A stretch of 64,000 nt of DNA from Maylandia zebra (lineage: Eukaryota; Chordata; Actinopteri; Cichliformes; Cichlidae). Below, in pieces: positions 27,029 through 42,594 of this stretch (the stretch's first letter is position 1; each line of letters opens with the position of its first letter). The position numbers and the translations under genes are program-made. Under the pieces are notes generated by a model. The model did not search any database. It saw nothing but the letters and a program-made list of their open reading frames with translations, and had not been told where the DNA came from. The DNA lies in contig NC_135170.1 of assembly GCF_041146795.1 (NCBI RefSeq), positions 30,243,533-30,307,532 of the forward strand, given 5' to 3'.

Positions 27029-30000
27029 CACAAAAATCCAAAGAATTTAAATTCATCATGAATATTTTTTTAAAGCATATAGATTTTAATAACCACAATA
27101 TATGTGATGAAGTTTTTCCAAAGTTTCGTTCAGATGTGCCTACCTGTTAAGGAGGAGATAGACGTTATAGTAAGATTTCTGTACCGCTGTTCTAAACTTA
27201 ACATAAAAAGTAAGGAAATTAGTGTTTGGTTGATTATTTCTTTGTGGTAACAATACTTCTTGGTAATAAATCTTATATACCACTGGAAGGATACCACATT
27301 TGTAAGGAAAATGCATTTGTGGGTTGAGCAGTAGTGTTGAGAATGTGGGTTGCACTCATGAAAAACTTGCCAAATCTTCTCTGCCAACGCCAAACAGCTT
27401 ATTCTGCTAATAACTCTTGTTTGGTGTTATTTGTTGGATTGGATAATTGAATTATGAAGAAACAAGACATATTGGTAGTTTAACAGCAGTAAATGCTGGT
27501 TGAAAAATGTCATCCCATCCCACAGCAGTGTGTGACCAAGCTGGTCACCAACATGAGGAGTTAGAGACAAATAAAGAGACTTTCCAACGGTATACAGGGA
27601 GTGCAGAATTATTAGGCAAGTTGTATTTTTGAGGAATAATGTTATTATTGAACAACAACCATGTTCTCAATGAACCCAAAAAACTCATTAATATCAAAGC
27701 TGAATGTTTTTGGAAGTAGTTTTTAGTTTTAGCCATTTTAGGGGGATATCTGTGTGTGCAGGTGACTATTACTGTGCATAATTATTAGGCAACTTAACAA
27801 AAAACAAATATATACCCATTTCAATTATTTATTTTTACCAGTGACACCAATATAACATCTCCACATTCACAAATATACATTTCTGACATTCAAAAACAAA
27901 ACAAAAACAAATCAGCGACCAATATAGCCACCTTTCTTTGCAAGGACACTCAAAAGCCTGCCATCCATGGATTCTGTCAGTGTTTTGATCTGTTCACCAT
28001 CAACATTGCGTGCAGCAGCAACCACAGCCTCCCAGACACTGTTCAGAGAGGTGTACTGTTTTCCCTCCTTGTAAATCTCACATTTGATGATGGACCACAG
28101 GTTCTCAATGGGGTTCAGATCAGGTGAACAAGGTGGCCATGTCATTAGTTTTTCTTCTTTTATACCCTTTCTTGCCAGCCACGCTGTGGAGTACTTGGAC
28201 GCGTGTGATGGAGCATTGTCCTGCATGAAAATCATGTTTTTCTTGAAGGATGCAGACTTCTCCCTGTACCACTGCTTGAAGAAGGTGTCTTCCAGAAACT
28301 GGCAGTAGGACTGGGAGTTGAGCTTGACTCCATCCTCAACCCGAAAAGGCCCCACAAGCTCATCTTTGATGATACCAGCCCAAACCAGTACTCCACCTCC
28401 ACCCTGCTGGCGTCTGAGTCGGACTGGAGCTCTCTGCCCTTTACCAATCCAGCCACGGGCCCATCCATCTGGCCCATCAAGACTCACTCTCATTTCATCA
28501 GTCCATAAAACCTTAGAAAAACCAGTCTTGAGATATTTCTTGGCCCAGTCTTGACGTTTCAGCTTGTGTGTCTTGTTCAGTGGTGGTCGTCTTTCAGCCT
28601 TTCTTACCTTGGCCATGTCTCTGAGTATTGCACACCTTGTGCTTTTGGGCACTCCAGTGATGTTGCAGCTCTGAAATATGGCCAAACTGGTGGCAAGTGG
28701 CATCTTGGCAGCTGCACGCTTGACTTTTCTCAGTTCATGGGCAGTTATTTTGCAACTTGGTTTTTCCACACGCTTCTTGCGACCCTGTTGACTATTTTGA
28801 ATGAAACGCTTGATTGTTCGATGATCACGCTTCAGAAGCTTTGCAATTTTGAGACTGCTGCATCCCTCTGCAAGATATCTCACTATTTTTGACTTTTCTG
28901 AGCCTGTCAAGTCCTTCTTTTGACCCATTTTGCCAAAGGAAAGGAAGTTGCCTAATAATTATGCACACCTGATATAGGGTGTTGATGTCATTAGACCACA
29001 CCCCTTCTCATTACAGAGTTGCACATCACCTAATATGCTTAATTGGTAGTAGGCTTTCGAGCCTATACAGCTTGGAGTAAGACAACATGCATGAAGAGGA
29101 TGATGTGGACAAAATACTCATTTGCCTAATAATTCTGCACTCCCTGTAGGATTTATTGCTAAGAAGTATTGTTAGAAGAAAAAGGAAGTTTCCTTCCTTT
29201 TTGTGGCAAGTTTATTTTTCATAGTGTCATTTAGTTCTTGTTATTACTGTCCATACTTCAATTTTTTTCATAGAGGAGAGGCCATCCTCTGTTGTTCCTC
29301 TGGAAGAGTTCCCTTATGTCTAAACTAGAGTCTAAACATAGAGCTATTGTGTGCTATCCAGATTGTCAGATTTTGCAAAAAAGTTGCCTCCAATAGACTT
29401 TTTTTTTATACATTTCTAATGATAATTTCATGCACACAATGATGAATTATGTTTTGCTTTTTCAGATAATATCTGCACAACAGCTGCCAAAAATCAACAC
29501 AGAGAAGGCGAGCTCCATTGTGGACCCACTAGTGTGGGTGGAAATTCATGGGGTGGCTATTGATAAAGCAAAACAAAAAACCCACCGCATTGACAACAAT
29601 GGTAATATTTATTTATTTATCCACAACAATAAAATTTTAAAAATACATTTTTATATGTATTTTTTTTTTTGCAGAGTGATAATATATATGTTATCTATGT
29701 ATATTTAAATTCAATGCAGGCATTTCTGTAAATCAGTGTTACTTTTATAATGCAGTGACAGGAGACAAGAGATGATGTCAGAAAGCTTCTTTGTACCTTA
29801 TTCAAATCTTGGAATATATACTTGTGTAGGAGTCTTTTCAATCCAATGCCATGATTAGTTTGTTTGAACGGTTTAATGCACCAGATGGTGTATTTACAGC
29901 TCTTGTGCGCCCTCTGCAGGTTTCAACCCTCGCTGGGACTGTACTCTGAGCTTCCAGCTGCAGGTCCCTGAGCTGGCCCTGGTGCGGTTTGTAGTGGAGG

Positions 30001-30312
30001 ACCACGATCATGCTGCCAAAAATGACTTTGTGGGGCAGTTCACTTTACCTTTTACAAGCTTTCGCATAGGTGCTTATTAAGATTTAGTCTACAAGTCAGT
30101 CTTCACTCTCAGATGTTCTTTTTAATATGTGTCATACTCTTTTTTTTTTTGTTTCTTCTCCCCACCCAGGTTATCGACATATTCACTTACTGAAGGCAGA
30201 TGGTTCTAGCCTTTCTCCTGCTACACTCTTTATCCATGTCAAAGTGACTCGCAGAGGTGTTCCTGTCAAAACTATGGCTGAGCGTATTGCCGCTGCCAAA
30301 GGCAAAGCGTGA
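2075..30312 (+). CDS. plcd3: Phosphoinositide phospholipase C delta 3, 15 coding exons
   Basis: It hydrolyses PIP2 to IP3 and diacylglycerol at membranes. Coding exons: 2075-2162, 16410-16574, 20360-20588, 21426-21555, 22089-22314, 25012-25213, 25307-25451, 25672-25824, 25909-26061, 26156-26306, 26467-26583, 26738-26916, 29466-29601, 29920-30069, 30170-30312. These total 2367 nt (788 residues plus stop) with phases closing throughout; human PLCD3 is about 789. Domain order is PH (about 35-150), EF-hands (about 160-280) with two complete calcium loops ([24 protein letters not shown]), X box (about 310-455), an acidic/serine linker, Y box (about 505-625) and C2 (about 640-770). Catalytic residues by count are His327 (SSHNTY), Glu357 and Asp359 (ELDCWDG), His372 (YHGHT) and Glu406 (SLENHC), matching PLCD1 spacing. 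The exon 1-2 junction ([14 protein letters not shown]) resembles PLCD3, and nmt1 lies next door as in human. The a/b paralogue cannot be decided. Intron 3 is AT-AC. Confidence 0.93.
3305..3530 (+). mobile_element. Tc1-like transposon relic, 5' part
   Basis: Decayed left portion of a Tc1/mariner-type element (terminal region plus transposase start). It shares the same ordered blocks as the copies at 7410-7600 and 36000-36935: 'cagccaatca', 'atttaggcatgtagacatga', then a stretch equivalent to the transposase start (gaggaagaaaggtaattgaa) followed by a block around 'gtctgagtattt'. The frame is broken. Confidence 0.65.
3650..4080 (-). mobile_element. Possible decayed LTR fragment
   Basis: A purine-rich run with 'acacagctgaac', 'gaaactaac' and 'ataaaacgaggaataac' words resembles the minus-strand body of fish LTRs such as the one at 11041-11717. 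No ends or target duplication could be defined, so this is a composition-level call. Confidence 0.3.
4090..4255 (+). mobile_element. tRNA-derived SINE relic
   Basis: 'gtggtgtagtggttgctggt' is followed by 'ttgattcttgcc' (tRNA B-box-like). Downstream comes a block (atgtggagttatctgctgtg, then gcagcccctagtggtaag) that is common in fish SINE bodies. It is truncated and diverged, and no target duplication was identified. Confidence 0.45.
6185..6210 (+). repeat. Poly-G tract (G6-TT-G18)
   Basis: Uninterrupted guanine runs of 6 and 18 separated by TT. The tract could form a G-quadruplex and is likely length-polymorphic or assembly-sensitive. Confidence 0.9.
7410..7600 (+). mobile_element. Tc1-like transposon relic, 5' part
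   Basis: Same family as 3305-3530, with 'gagccaatcatgtggcagtg', then 'gagcatcagaatgggaaaga', 'aaggtgattgga', 'ggcacagttgttggttcc' and 'ctgagtattttagaaactga'. The piece runs from the subterminal region into the transposase N-terminus and is not intact. Confidence 0.6.
9612..10474 (+). mobile_element. Non-autonomous hAT-type element, 863 bp
   Basis: It is flanked by a perfect 8-bp target duplication, GCCCTAAG (9604-9611 and 10475-10482). The left end is CATAGCTGGACTGGCC and the right end is the reverse complement of CAGGGCTGGACTGG, so the termini are inverted repeats of the hAT kind. It has no transposase. Its interior (about 9720-10075) is closely matched by the copy at 41870-42240. It sits inside the older Tc1-like element. 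Confidence 0.8.
11041..11717 (-). mobile_element. Solo LTR, 677 bp, minus orientation
   Basis: It starts TGTTATATG and ends TCTAACA (TG...CA, with TGTTA/TAACA inverted ends). The 5-bp flanks GCCTG (11036-11040) and GTCTA (11718-11722) differ only by two transitions, consistent with an aged target duplication. On the minus strand an AATAAA-type poly(A) signal lies at 11121-11126, and the body is the pyrimidine-rich sequence seen in fish LTRs. There is no internal retroviral or retrotransposon coding region. Confidence 0.65.
13060..13560. mobile_element. Foldback MITE-like element with long inverted arms
   Basis: The left arm around 13106-13165 (ccaaaaacctcattttgatt, then gctttcactagcagttt and gtggttac) pairs with the right arm around 13430-13495 (ggtaaccacaattaactgct, then agcaaccaaagcaatcac and aaggtttttgatag). 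The outer parts are more diverged. The spacer has no coding potential. The superfamily cannot be assigned because no clean target duplication was found. Confidence 0.6.
13859..14379 (+). mobile_element. Solo LTR, 521 bp
   Basis: Begins TGTCATGG and ends CCGTGACA (TG...CA), flanked by a perfect 5-bp duplication GGCTT (13854-13858 and 14380-14384). It contains a TATA-like tatttatag at 14061-14069 and a poly(A) signal AATAAA at 14292-14297, in the order expected for an LTR (promoter, then poly(A)). No internal region is present, so this is probably the product of LTR-LTR recombination. Confidence 0.75.
14754..14874. repeat. Imperfect inverted repeat, about 29-bp arms
   Basis: Left arm 14754-14782 (cagtacacggcacaatgact with aaac/gaaact ends) and right arm 14845-14874 (tcagttattgtgcaaatgta with agtt/ctgttt ends) are reverse complements with a few mismatches, separated by about 62 bp. 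It is probably part of an interspersed repeat beginning near 14610. Confidence 0.6.
15625..15885 (+). repeat. Interspersed fish repeat ending in a GGATGG tail
   Basis: Contains 'cttcctcccacagtccaaag', 'ggttaattggtaactctaaa', 'tgggataggctccagccccg' and an 'atggatggatga' tail. This is a very common teleost repeat, probably the 3' tail of a LINE. A second, more decayed copy lies at 49640-49795. Confidence 0.65.
16575..20359 (+). other. plcd3: plcd3 intron 2
   Basis: GT-AG intron of 3.8 kb between the two PH-domain exons. Apart from the (TTC)n tract listed separately, no coding or mobile element could be recognised. Confidence 0.7.
19309..19391 (+). repeat. (TTC)n microsatellite with TAC/ATT variants
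   Basis: A run of TTC triplets interrupted by TAC and ATT units. It encodes an artificial poly-serine frame in one direction and is not a gene. Confidence 0.9.
20589..21425 (+). other. plcd3: Minor-spliceosome (U12-type) AT-AC intron of plcd3
   Basis: Exon 3 must end at 20588 and exon 4 must start at 21426 to give the conserved [13 protein letters not shown] junction. The intron therefore begins ATATCCTG, a 7/8 match to the U12 donor ATATCCTT, and ends CAC. TTTCTTAAC at 21408-21416 fits the U12 branch consensus TTCCTTAAC. Its adenosine lies about 11 nt before the exon, within the short U12 spacing, and there is no long polypyrimidine tract. No GT-AG alternative was found that keeps frame and conserved sequence. 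Confidence 0.85.
22605..22870 (-). mobile_element. Tc1-like transposon relic, terminal fragment
   Basis: The end 'cactcactaaccattttatt' resembles the terminal repeat of the family seen at 36000-36935. It continues with 'tgtcagctgcacatccaaaa', 'ttccaccacatcctaaaggt' and 'gtgaactcattgtcatgctc' blocks. It represents the transposase C-terminal side read on the minus strand, with large deletions. Confidence 0.6.
23271..23720 (+). repeat. Intronic duplication, copy A
   Basis: Matches copy B at 24426-24885 over its full length. Shared blocks include 'ttgtttatctgtctctggtt', 'aggcccacctgtttggtggt', 'aaccaacttcagcctaattt' and 'gattctctttccac', with scattered substitutions and small indels. It has no coding content. 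Confidence 0.8.
24117..24430 (+). mobile_element. tRNA-derived SINE, V-SINE/AFC-like
   Basis: The head carries an RNA polymerase III A box (TGGCTCAGGGG, about 24129) and B box (GGTTCAATCCC, about 24173). The body includes 'gtgtgaatgcgcaaatgaat' and 'gtaaagcgctttgggtg', the central block shared by many fish SINEs. The tail is (ATT)n. A short TTATGTT on both sides may be the target duplication. It sits at the left border of duplication copy B. Confidence 0.8.
24426..24885 (+). repeat. Intronic duplication, copy B
   Basis: Partner of 23271-23720. It ends about 125 bp before plcd3 exon 6 at 25012. A poly-A run near 24449-24463 is present only in this copy, and the SINE lies just upstream. Confidence 0.8.
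26955..27028 (+). repeat. (GATA)n microsatellite, about 18 units
   Basis: Nearly perfect GATA tetranucleotide array beginning about 38 bp after the donor of plcd3 exon 12. Confidence 0.95.
27595..29146 (-). mobile_element. Complete Tc1/mariner transposon of DD37E (TRT-like) type, 1552 bp
   Basis: It is flanked by TA dinucleotides (27593-27594, 29147-29148), the hallmark target of Tc1/mariner elements. The outer 25 bp are identical inverted repeats (CAGGGAGTGCAGAATTATTA then GGCAA). A related inner motif, GTGCATAATTATTAGGCAAC, occurs inverted at 27774-27795 and 28945-28966, about 175-180 bp inside each end. This gives an IR/DR layout as in Sleeping Beauty-type elements. It contains one intact transposase on the minus strand. 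The host site is intron 12 of plcd3. Confidence 0.93.
27912..28928 (-). CDS. Tc1/mariner transposase, DD37E, 338 residues, uninterrupted
   Basis: It catalyses cut-and-paste transposition of the surrounding element. The N-terminal half has helix-turn-helix segments for end binding (about residues 10-45, [16 protein letters not shown]) and a basic stretch (GRKKRVEK, about 49-56). The catalytic triad is visible: Asp144 in VLWTDEM, Asp237 in FMQDNAPSH and Glu275 in NPIENLW. The second Asp and the Glu are separated by 37 residues, hence DD37E. A GGGGV glycine box lies at about 176-180. There is no stop or frameshift from ATG to stop, and the length fits the usual 340 or so of the family. It is transcribed opposite to plcd3 and has no introns. 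Whether it is expressed or active cannot be seen from sequence alone. Confidence 0.9.
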   Translation of the reverse strand: MGQKKDLTGSEKSKIVRYLAEGCSSLKIAKLLKRDHRTIKRFIQNSQQGRKKRVEKPSCKITAHELRKVKRAAAKMPLATSLAIFQSCNITGVPKSTRCAILRDMAKVRKAERRPPLNKTHKLKRQDWAKKYLKTGFSKVLWTDEMRVSLDGPDGWARGWIGKGQRAPVRLRRQQGGGGVLVWAGIIKDELVGPFRVEDGVKLNSQSYCQFLEDTFFKQWYREKSASFKKNMIFMQDNAPSHASKYSTAWLARKGIKEEKLMTWPPCSPDLNPIENLWSIIKCEIYKEGKQYTSLNSVWEAVVAAARNVDGEQIKTLTESMDGRLLSVLAKKGGYIGR

Positions 30313-31491
30313 CACACATCTGAACAAGACAATCAGATATCTGGACAATGAAGGACCTTGGAAGGAGGAGCTCCGAGTGTAAACAGACAGAGACAGAATG
30401 CTGCCGTTGTCTTACAGTTCAGACCCCAAGTGGTCCAGTTTGCACAAAACCACTTCCCAGTGCTTGAAGAAAGGTGTCTGTCAGAGATGGACACATGCCC
30501 TCTGGTGACTGTAATTCATAACAAAAAAATGTAGAAAAAGGGACTGTTAGAGAGAATGAAGATCATTTATTTTATGTCATCATTTTATTTTTTAACATGT
30601 TTTTTTAACTTGAAGAATAATGATCGCTTAAGTAAAATAGCACTTCTTAAATTGATGCTATAACAGAATTGCAATGAGATGTAAACCAAGTGTAACTAAC
30701 TGTGTTTGACAATATACATAAACATCAGTGTTTTAGATGTTATTATTGGCACCATTAACTGTGCTGTAATACAGATTTAATTTTGTGTTAGTGAGTGCCC
30801 CAGGGCGCCATGGCCCATGCTGCCCAGGTACAAGTACTTGATACTCCAGATATCTGGGCACTTTTTTAAATTCTGTCTGGAAGACAAATTCTAACATATT
30901 CTTACATCTTCCAGCAGAACATGACAGACTTAACTTGCAAAGATAAGCTTTTTTCTTAAATGTGTTGTATTTTATCTTAGCATCATTTCACATATGTTCA
31001 AATGTGCTTGTTTAAAATCATATTTGACTTTTAACGATACAGTATTTCCATATAAGCTTCTTTCATTTTGTCAACTTTTGTCTTCGTATTCAGATCTAGA
31101 AAAAAATGCTGTTAAAAACTAATTGCATCAATCTAATACAACCACTAATTACTCCAGGATACAGTGAATCTTTTAATACTCTTATAAGGAGGTTCACTGA
31201 TAATAAAATGGTCCAGCGATGAAAAGTAATTACTGTAATTACAGTTTTAATGGTCACGCTGGTTTTTGAGAAGAATGTAATATGTATTTAATAGTGGGTG
31301 AAGTAAAACTTTGCTCTCTTAATGTTTAATATAGAAGCTGTGGGATGCGTTTGAGTGGTTATGTTTGCAAGAAAAATGTTTTTATAAAGCACTTCTAACA
31401 ATTTTTTTCACATGCTGTCAAAAGATACAAGTGTCTGTTTTAGTTTCAAAAGTCCACAGTGTTGTGTGTGGACACCTGACACTTTAATAAA
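30313..31491 (+). other. plcd3: plcd3 3' UTR with polyadenylation signal
   Basis: AT-rich, non-coding sequence follows the TGA stop. The best poly(A) signal is AATAAA at 31486-31491, in a TTTAATAAATGC context. The exact cleavage site cannot be read. Confidence 0.55.
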
Positions 31492-31511
31492 TGCATAACC
31501 AGAAGGTTCTA

Positions 31512-32825
31512 ATCTGTGAATTTTTGTCTGACTTTTCTGTGGTACTCTAAAGCTGTCAGCCTAAAACATGATAAATCTTTATATTCCAACATTAGAACTA
31601 TCAATGGATATGTCCCTGCCTGATTAGGCCAAAAGTAAAGACAAAAAAATGAAAACTCTTAGCAATATTTATGAAATTTCACATTACACAGCATGGCAGC
31701 AATTTCTCCAACAACTGGACTTCTTTTGTTTCCGAGCATCTCCGTGAATTATGAGTTAATCCACCCACTGAATATTTTGTGGTAAACTTAATTAAATACA
31801 AAAACACACACACAGTGGGTTGTGAATGTCAGTCAGCAACACCACAATGACAGAAAAATGAGGTCAGTATTAGTAGTTTTCCCCCTTCAAGAAATATGTT
31901 GCTAAAAAGTCTAAAATTAACGCTAAAATCATCACAGATATGTTTTTAACATCAGCAGAAATGGTTCAAAAATACACCTCAAATATATTAATATAGTCCC
32001 TGTTGATATTTAGGTCAAAATGTTGCATTGCTAACAAAAAGTAATCACACACGGCTCTCTGAAATAATCATTAGCAAATATAATCATGTTATCGTCTCAT
32101 ATGACTGCCACGATTTCTTATACTGTGTATGTTGCAACTCTGTGGGTATTTTGTCCAACTGTTGTTGCCGTAGCTGTAGCTCCATTGCTGTAGTAATTAT
32201 TGTTAAACACCGTGTCACTACTTTTAATGTATTCATGCAAAACGTCAATAGAAGAATATCCTGTTAGCTTACTTTATGCAAAAACTGGGTTCTTTAATGC
32301 TCCTATCAGGGTTTATTTATTATGAAAATAGATTAGATGTGGGCCTAAAAGGTTTTGGCTGCTTTGGAGGCGCTAATCACTACGCAGACTACGTAAAAGA
32401 ACAGCTAATGTACATTTTTACCTAACTGTTAGTGCATTTTAACTGACTTTCAAATAAGAAATATCAACGCCACAATGCTTAATCTACTCAGATGGTCTCA
32501 TTAAATAATCCACCTAAATCTGAACATGACTTTGCCTTCTTACTCACCCTGCTGTAATATTAATTTATTAGGCCTCAGATTATCTTGCAAGATTCACCAT
32601 CTTACACGTGTTTCCACTCCAGTGATTTCATTTGCCTTTGGGTTGTATGGGCGCCACATGGCTGTTTGTCTTTAGAGGGAAAATATATTAAATACACAAA
32701 AAAACTATTTTTACTGGGGCTGTGAGAACTTAAAAATGGACGCTTTAAAACGACAAACCGTGCCCGCTCCATTACGAGCCTTCTGTTTATCGTAAATATT
32801 TGGAAATGATCGGGTAAAAATACAC
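31512..32825. other. plcd3-nmt1 intergenic spacer
   Basis: About 1.3 kb of AT-rich sequence with no recognisable exon or mobile element. Confidence 0.6.
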
Positions 32826-32857
32826 GACCATGGCTACGCCTCCACTGCACGTTTCAG

Positions 32858-32862
32858 CCAAT
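32858..32862 (+). promoter_or_regulatory. nmt1: CCAAT box of the nmt1 promoter
   Basis: CCAAT lies 64 bp before the nmt1 start codon in the GC-rich, CpG-containing stretch 32820-33060. No TATA box is evident. Function is inferred from position. Confidence 0.45.
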
Positions 32863-32925
32863 AGCGTCGAGACTCTTTTAAAGGTGTCAAGGGGCACGCG
32901 GTGGAGTCTCACTTCCTGGTTGAAG

Positions 32926-39688
<6,763 letters not shown>

Positions 39689-40220
39689 CATCCCTTCTAA
39701 TGCAGAAAGCAAGTGGCACCATCAGGTGAGGAGGTGGCACAATCGCACTGGCCACCTGACAGATGAACTGATGACCTCCTACTTTAAGAATGGAAACCCA
39801 CCGCCCATTTTTACTTTTTGACCTTTTGAACTTTGACCTGCACTACCGCTGCCAGGCAGGGAGGCAGGGGGGAGTCTTCAGCTCTTCCCTCCTTCCTCGA
39901 TCACATGGACCTTAAGCCATTGTAGTTACCATCCCAAACAACTGTACATCTGAAAGCTGTCTTGATTGTACCATACTCACAAGAACAGTTTGCACAGGTT
40001 ACTGGATACCAAACGCTCATTGTTGGTGACAAAGCATACCATATGTGTAAATAATGTCAAACATAACTGCGAATTACACCCTAACGCATACAGACTAGAG
40101 CCTACTGTTTGTTGGAAGTGCTTTTTGCAACTACAATAATTCTGTCATCCTTAAGTTTTAGAGATAAAAATCAAAAGGATCAAAATTATTTTAAAGAGAA
40201 AACGGCTGAAAAGGTGAGAT

Positions 40221-40226
40221 AATAAA
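40221..40226 (+). other. nmt1: nmt1 polyadenylation signal
   Basis: AATAAA, 533 bp after the stop codon; the intervening sequence is the presumed 3' UTR. Confidence 0.5.
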
Positions 40227-41145
40227 TACCAAAAGTGTACACAAGAATAAGGGCTTCTGTTTTAGAGTGTCCTTGTCAACAGTTTTTTGTCGTTTGTATT
40301 TTGCTTATCAGAGTCGGTTCTGGCAGTAATGGAGGCATTTGAGCAAAGCTTGAAGATGAATTCCAGAGAAGGCATTTATTTTCTGGAGTTTCTTGTCATT
40401 AACTTTCTTCGCCACAGCTTGCTGCACTAACTAGAACCCAGTTACACAGACTGATTAACAGTTCAGACAAAAAAGTCAATCATTTTCTACGTGGTTAGAC
40501 TGCAATGGAGAGGTTTAAGGCATTCTGATCAACATTTATAAGCAGGGATACAATTTATAAGGACACCTTAAGTTCACAGGGCTCCAGTTGCAAAATCCAC
40601 CTTAAGAAGTCCTTCGATTTGGCTCTCACTGTATACAAGTCTTAAGGGCAAGGGTTTTTTTTAAGCTCAGTATGCAGATTTTGCTTGAGGGAATCACACA
40701 GGATGTCTTAAAGAGTCAAAAACTTAATGTATAAATGTTGCAAACTGTAATAGACCATAAACAGTTGGAGACAAGTTTACATATTTGATGAGCTGACATC
40801 ACTGATAAGGTACTTTTCCCTGCTACAAGTCCACAATATTATTAACAATCATAAAATTTTGCACCTCACACATCATATTTAGCTTACACTGACCATGCCA
40901 TTAGGTAGAGTAGGTGGGTGTTGGAACTGGACCTGTGAACAGCAGTCTGGACTTGCAAGACCTGCAGCGTGGATGGATGATAACTGGGGAAATGCCCCAG
41001 TTAAAATATTTTGTAAAATGTTGGTTCTATTTGCAAACGGATGTAAAAAAAATAAATAAATAAATAAATAAAATAAAAAATGAATGGTGCAGGAAATGCA
41101 TGAAAAATATGTAGATGTTTCTTTTAGGGTTGGAAGGGTGTAGAG
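40227..41145. other. nmt1-retsat spacer, left part
   Basis: AT-rich spacer with an A/T-only AAAT/AATA tract near 41046-41080 and no recognisable gene. Most of the remaining spacer is the hAT element that follows. Confidence 0.5.
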
Positions 41146-41249
41146 CAGGGGTCGGCAACCCTGGGCACGCGTGCCACAGTTGGCATGCGAAGGGTTAAGT
41201 GATGGCAAGACCATAGCTGGACTGGCCACCGGGCATACCGTGGCTTGAT

Positions 41250-41287
<38 letters not shown>

Positions 41288-42586
41288 GTAACGGTATAAA
41301 CAATGGAAGTGGTGGATTGACCAGATGCTGGTCGGTGTGTAGAAAAAAAACAAAACAAAACTCATTTGTTTGGTGGTGGCTATGCCGGAGCCTCCACAGA
41401 TTCATTAACATTAATAAGTGGTGGAGGCCAGCAGGTGGATGAGAGAAAGGGGAGGCAGGAGAAGGAGAGACCCGAGGCGGCCGCCGGTCCGAGTGTCAGG
41501 TGAACTGAACTTCAGGTAAGAAGTTATGACCTGCAGTCTGTCTGGGTCAGATATAAACCAAGTTTAGGTGTAGTTTATTTTCGTTGTGCTGACTTTTTAC
41601 AGTCAGTTACAATAACTCGTACTGCGTGCTAGCTAGCATGACGGAGTGTCTATACAGCTGGGTGGGTGCTATGATGTTACTGATAGTGAACTTTAATTCA
41701 CAAGCTTAGTAGAGTTGCCAACCATCCCATACAAAGATGGAATCGTCCCGCATTCAGAGAAAATATTAGGCGTTTGGTGTTGAGCTGAGAAGGGAGCAGT
41801 TTGTCCCGGACTTCAGCTAGAATGGAAAAAGGCACAAAGGTGGATTTATTCTGTTACTCTGCACAGCTGCCTCTTCTCTCTCCCCTGTTGCTACTTCAAT
41901 CATGAAACTGGTCAATCATAAGCTGATCGGCTTTTCTCTCTTGTTTGTTTATCGCCCACTTTGCGCCAGAAAGAGGAAACCGCCGGATGTCGCGCTAAAC
42001 AACAGCAGCACGTTTAAGCTTGATCAGCTGTTGTTAGAATTTATTTAATATTTCTTTCTAGTAGCTGATGTTTGCTGGAGCCACAGCTGTAAAACCTGCT
42101 GGTCATGATATCGGTTTGGATATCTGGTGAGAGGGAAACATGAAGATGAAACCAGGAGATGTCCTTACTGAATCATTAGAGCTGAAGAGCTGATGGAGAA
42201 ACAAGTTTACCTTTAAGGTGACATGAATGAGTTGAAGGGTTGGGTTGAATATTAACAAACATGCCATATTGGCCCAGTTTATTTCTCTTATCATTGTTGT
42301 GAGGAGACCATAAATAGCGTTTGTATTTTCTGTTGTACAGTTCATTTGCTATTGTGGAGTTCTTGTTATGGATAAAAAGTGTCTTTTTTTTGTTTCAAAA
42401 CAGCTGATAACTATTTGCTGATAGCTGCCAACATCTGCGAACAAATATTCTATAAAGTGGTTCTATATATTGTGTAACTGTTCATACAGAGCGTTATTAA
42501 ATTTATTGCTAATGCAATCATATGGCACACTGACTTCTGAGGAAATTTTAAATGGCACTTGTCATCAGAAAGGTTGCCTACCCCTG
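41146..42586 (+). mobile_element. hAT (Charlie-like) element, 1441 bp, containing a second hAT copy
   Basis: The ends CAGGGGTCGGCAACC and GGTTGCCTACCCCTG are inverted repeats (14 of 15 match), with a perfect 8-bp target duplication GTGTAGAG (41138-41145 and 42587-42594). No transposase frame survives. A copy of the 9612-10474 family starts inside it at 41212. Confidence 0.85.
41212..42241 (+). mobile_element. Nested hAT copy, longer relative of 9612-10474, right end missing
   Basis: Starts CATAGCTGGACTGGCC, identical to the left end of the 9612 element. From about 41870 to 42240 it runs parallel to that element (tttgcgccagaaagaggaaa, atgatatcggtttggata). It carries about 600 bp absent from the shorter copy, including a T40 tract (41247-41286). 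Homology stops abruptly near 42241, without the right terminal repeat. Confidence 0.65.
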
Positions 42587-42594
42587 GTGTAGAG

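Noticed and set aside
40879-41411. Long minus-strand frames with poly-lysine
   Set aside because: The lysine run is the T40 tract read in reverse; the rest is hAT and spacer sequence.
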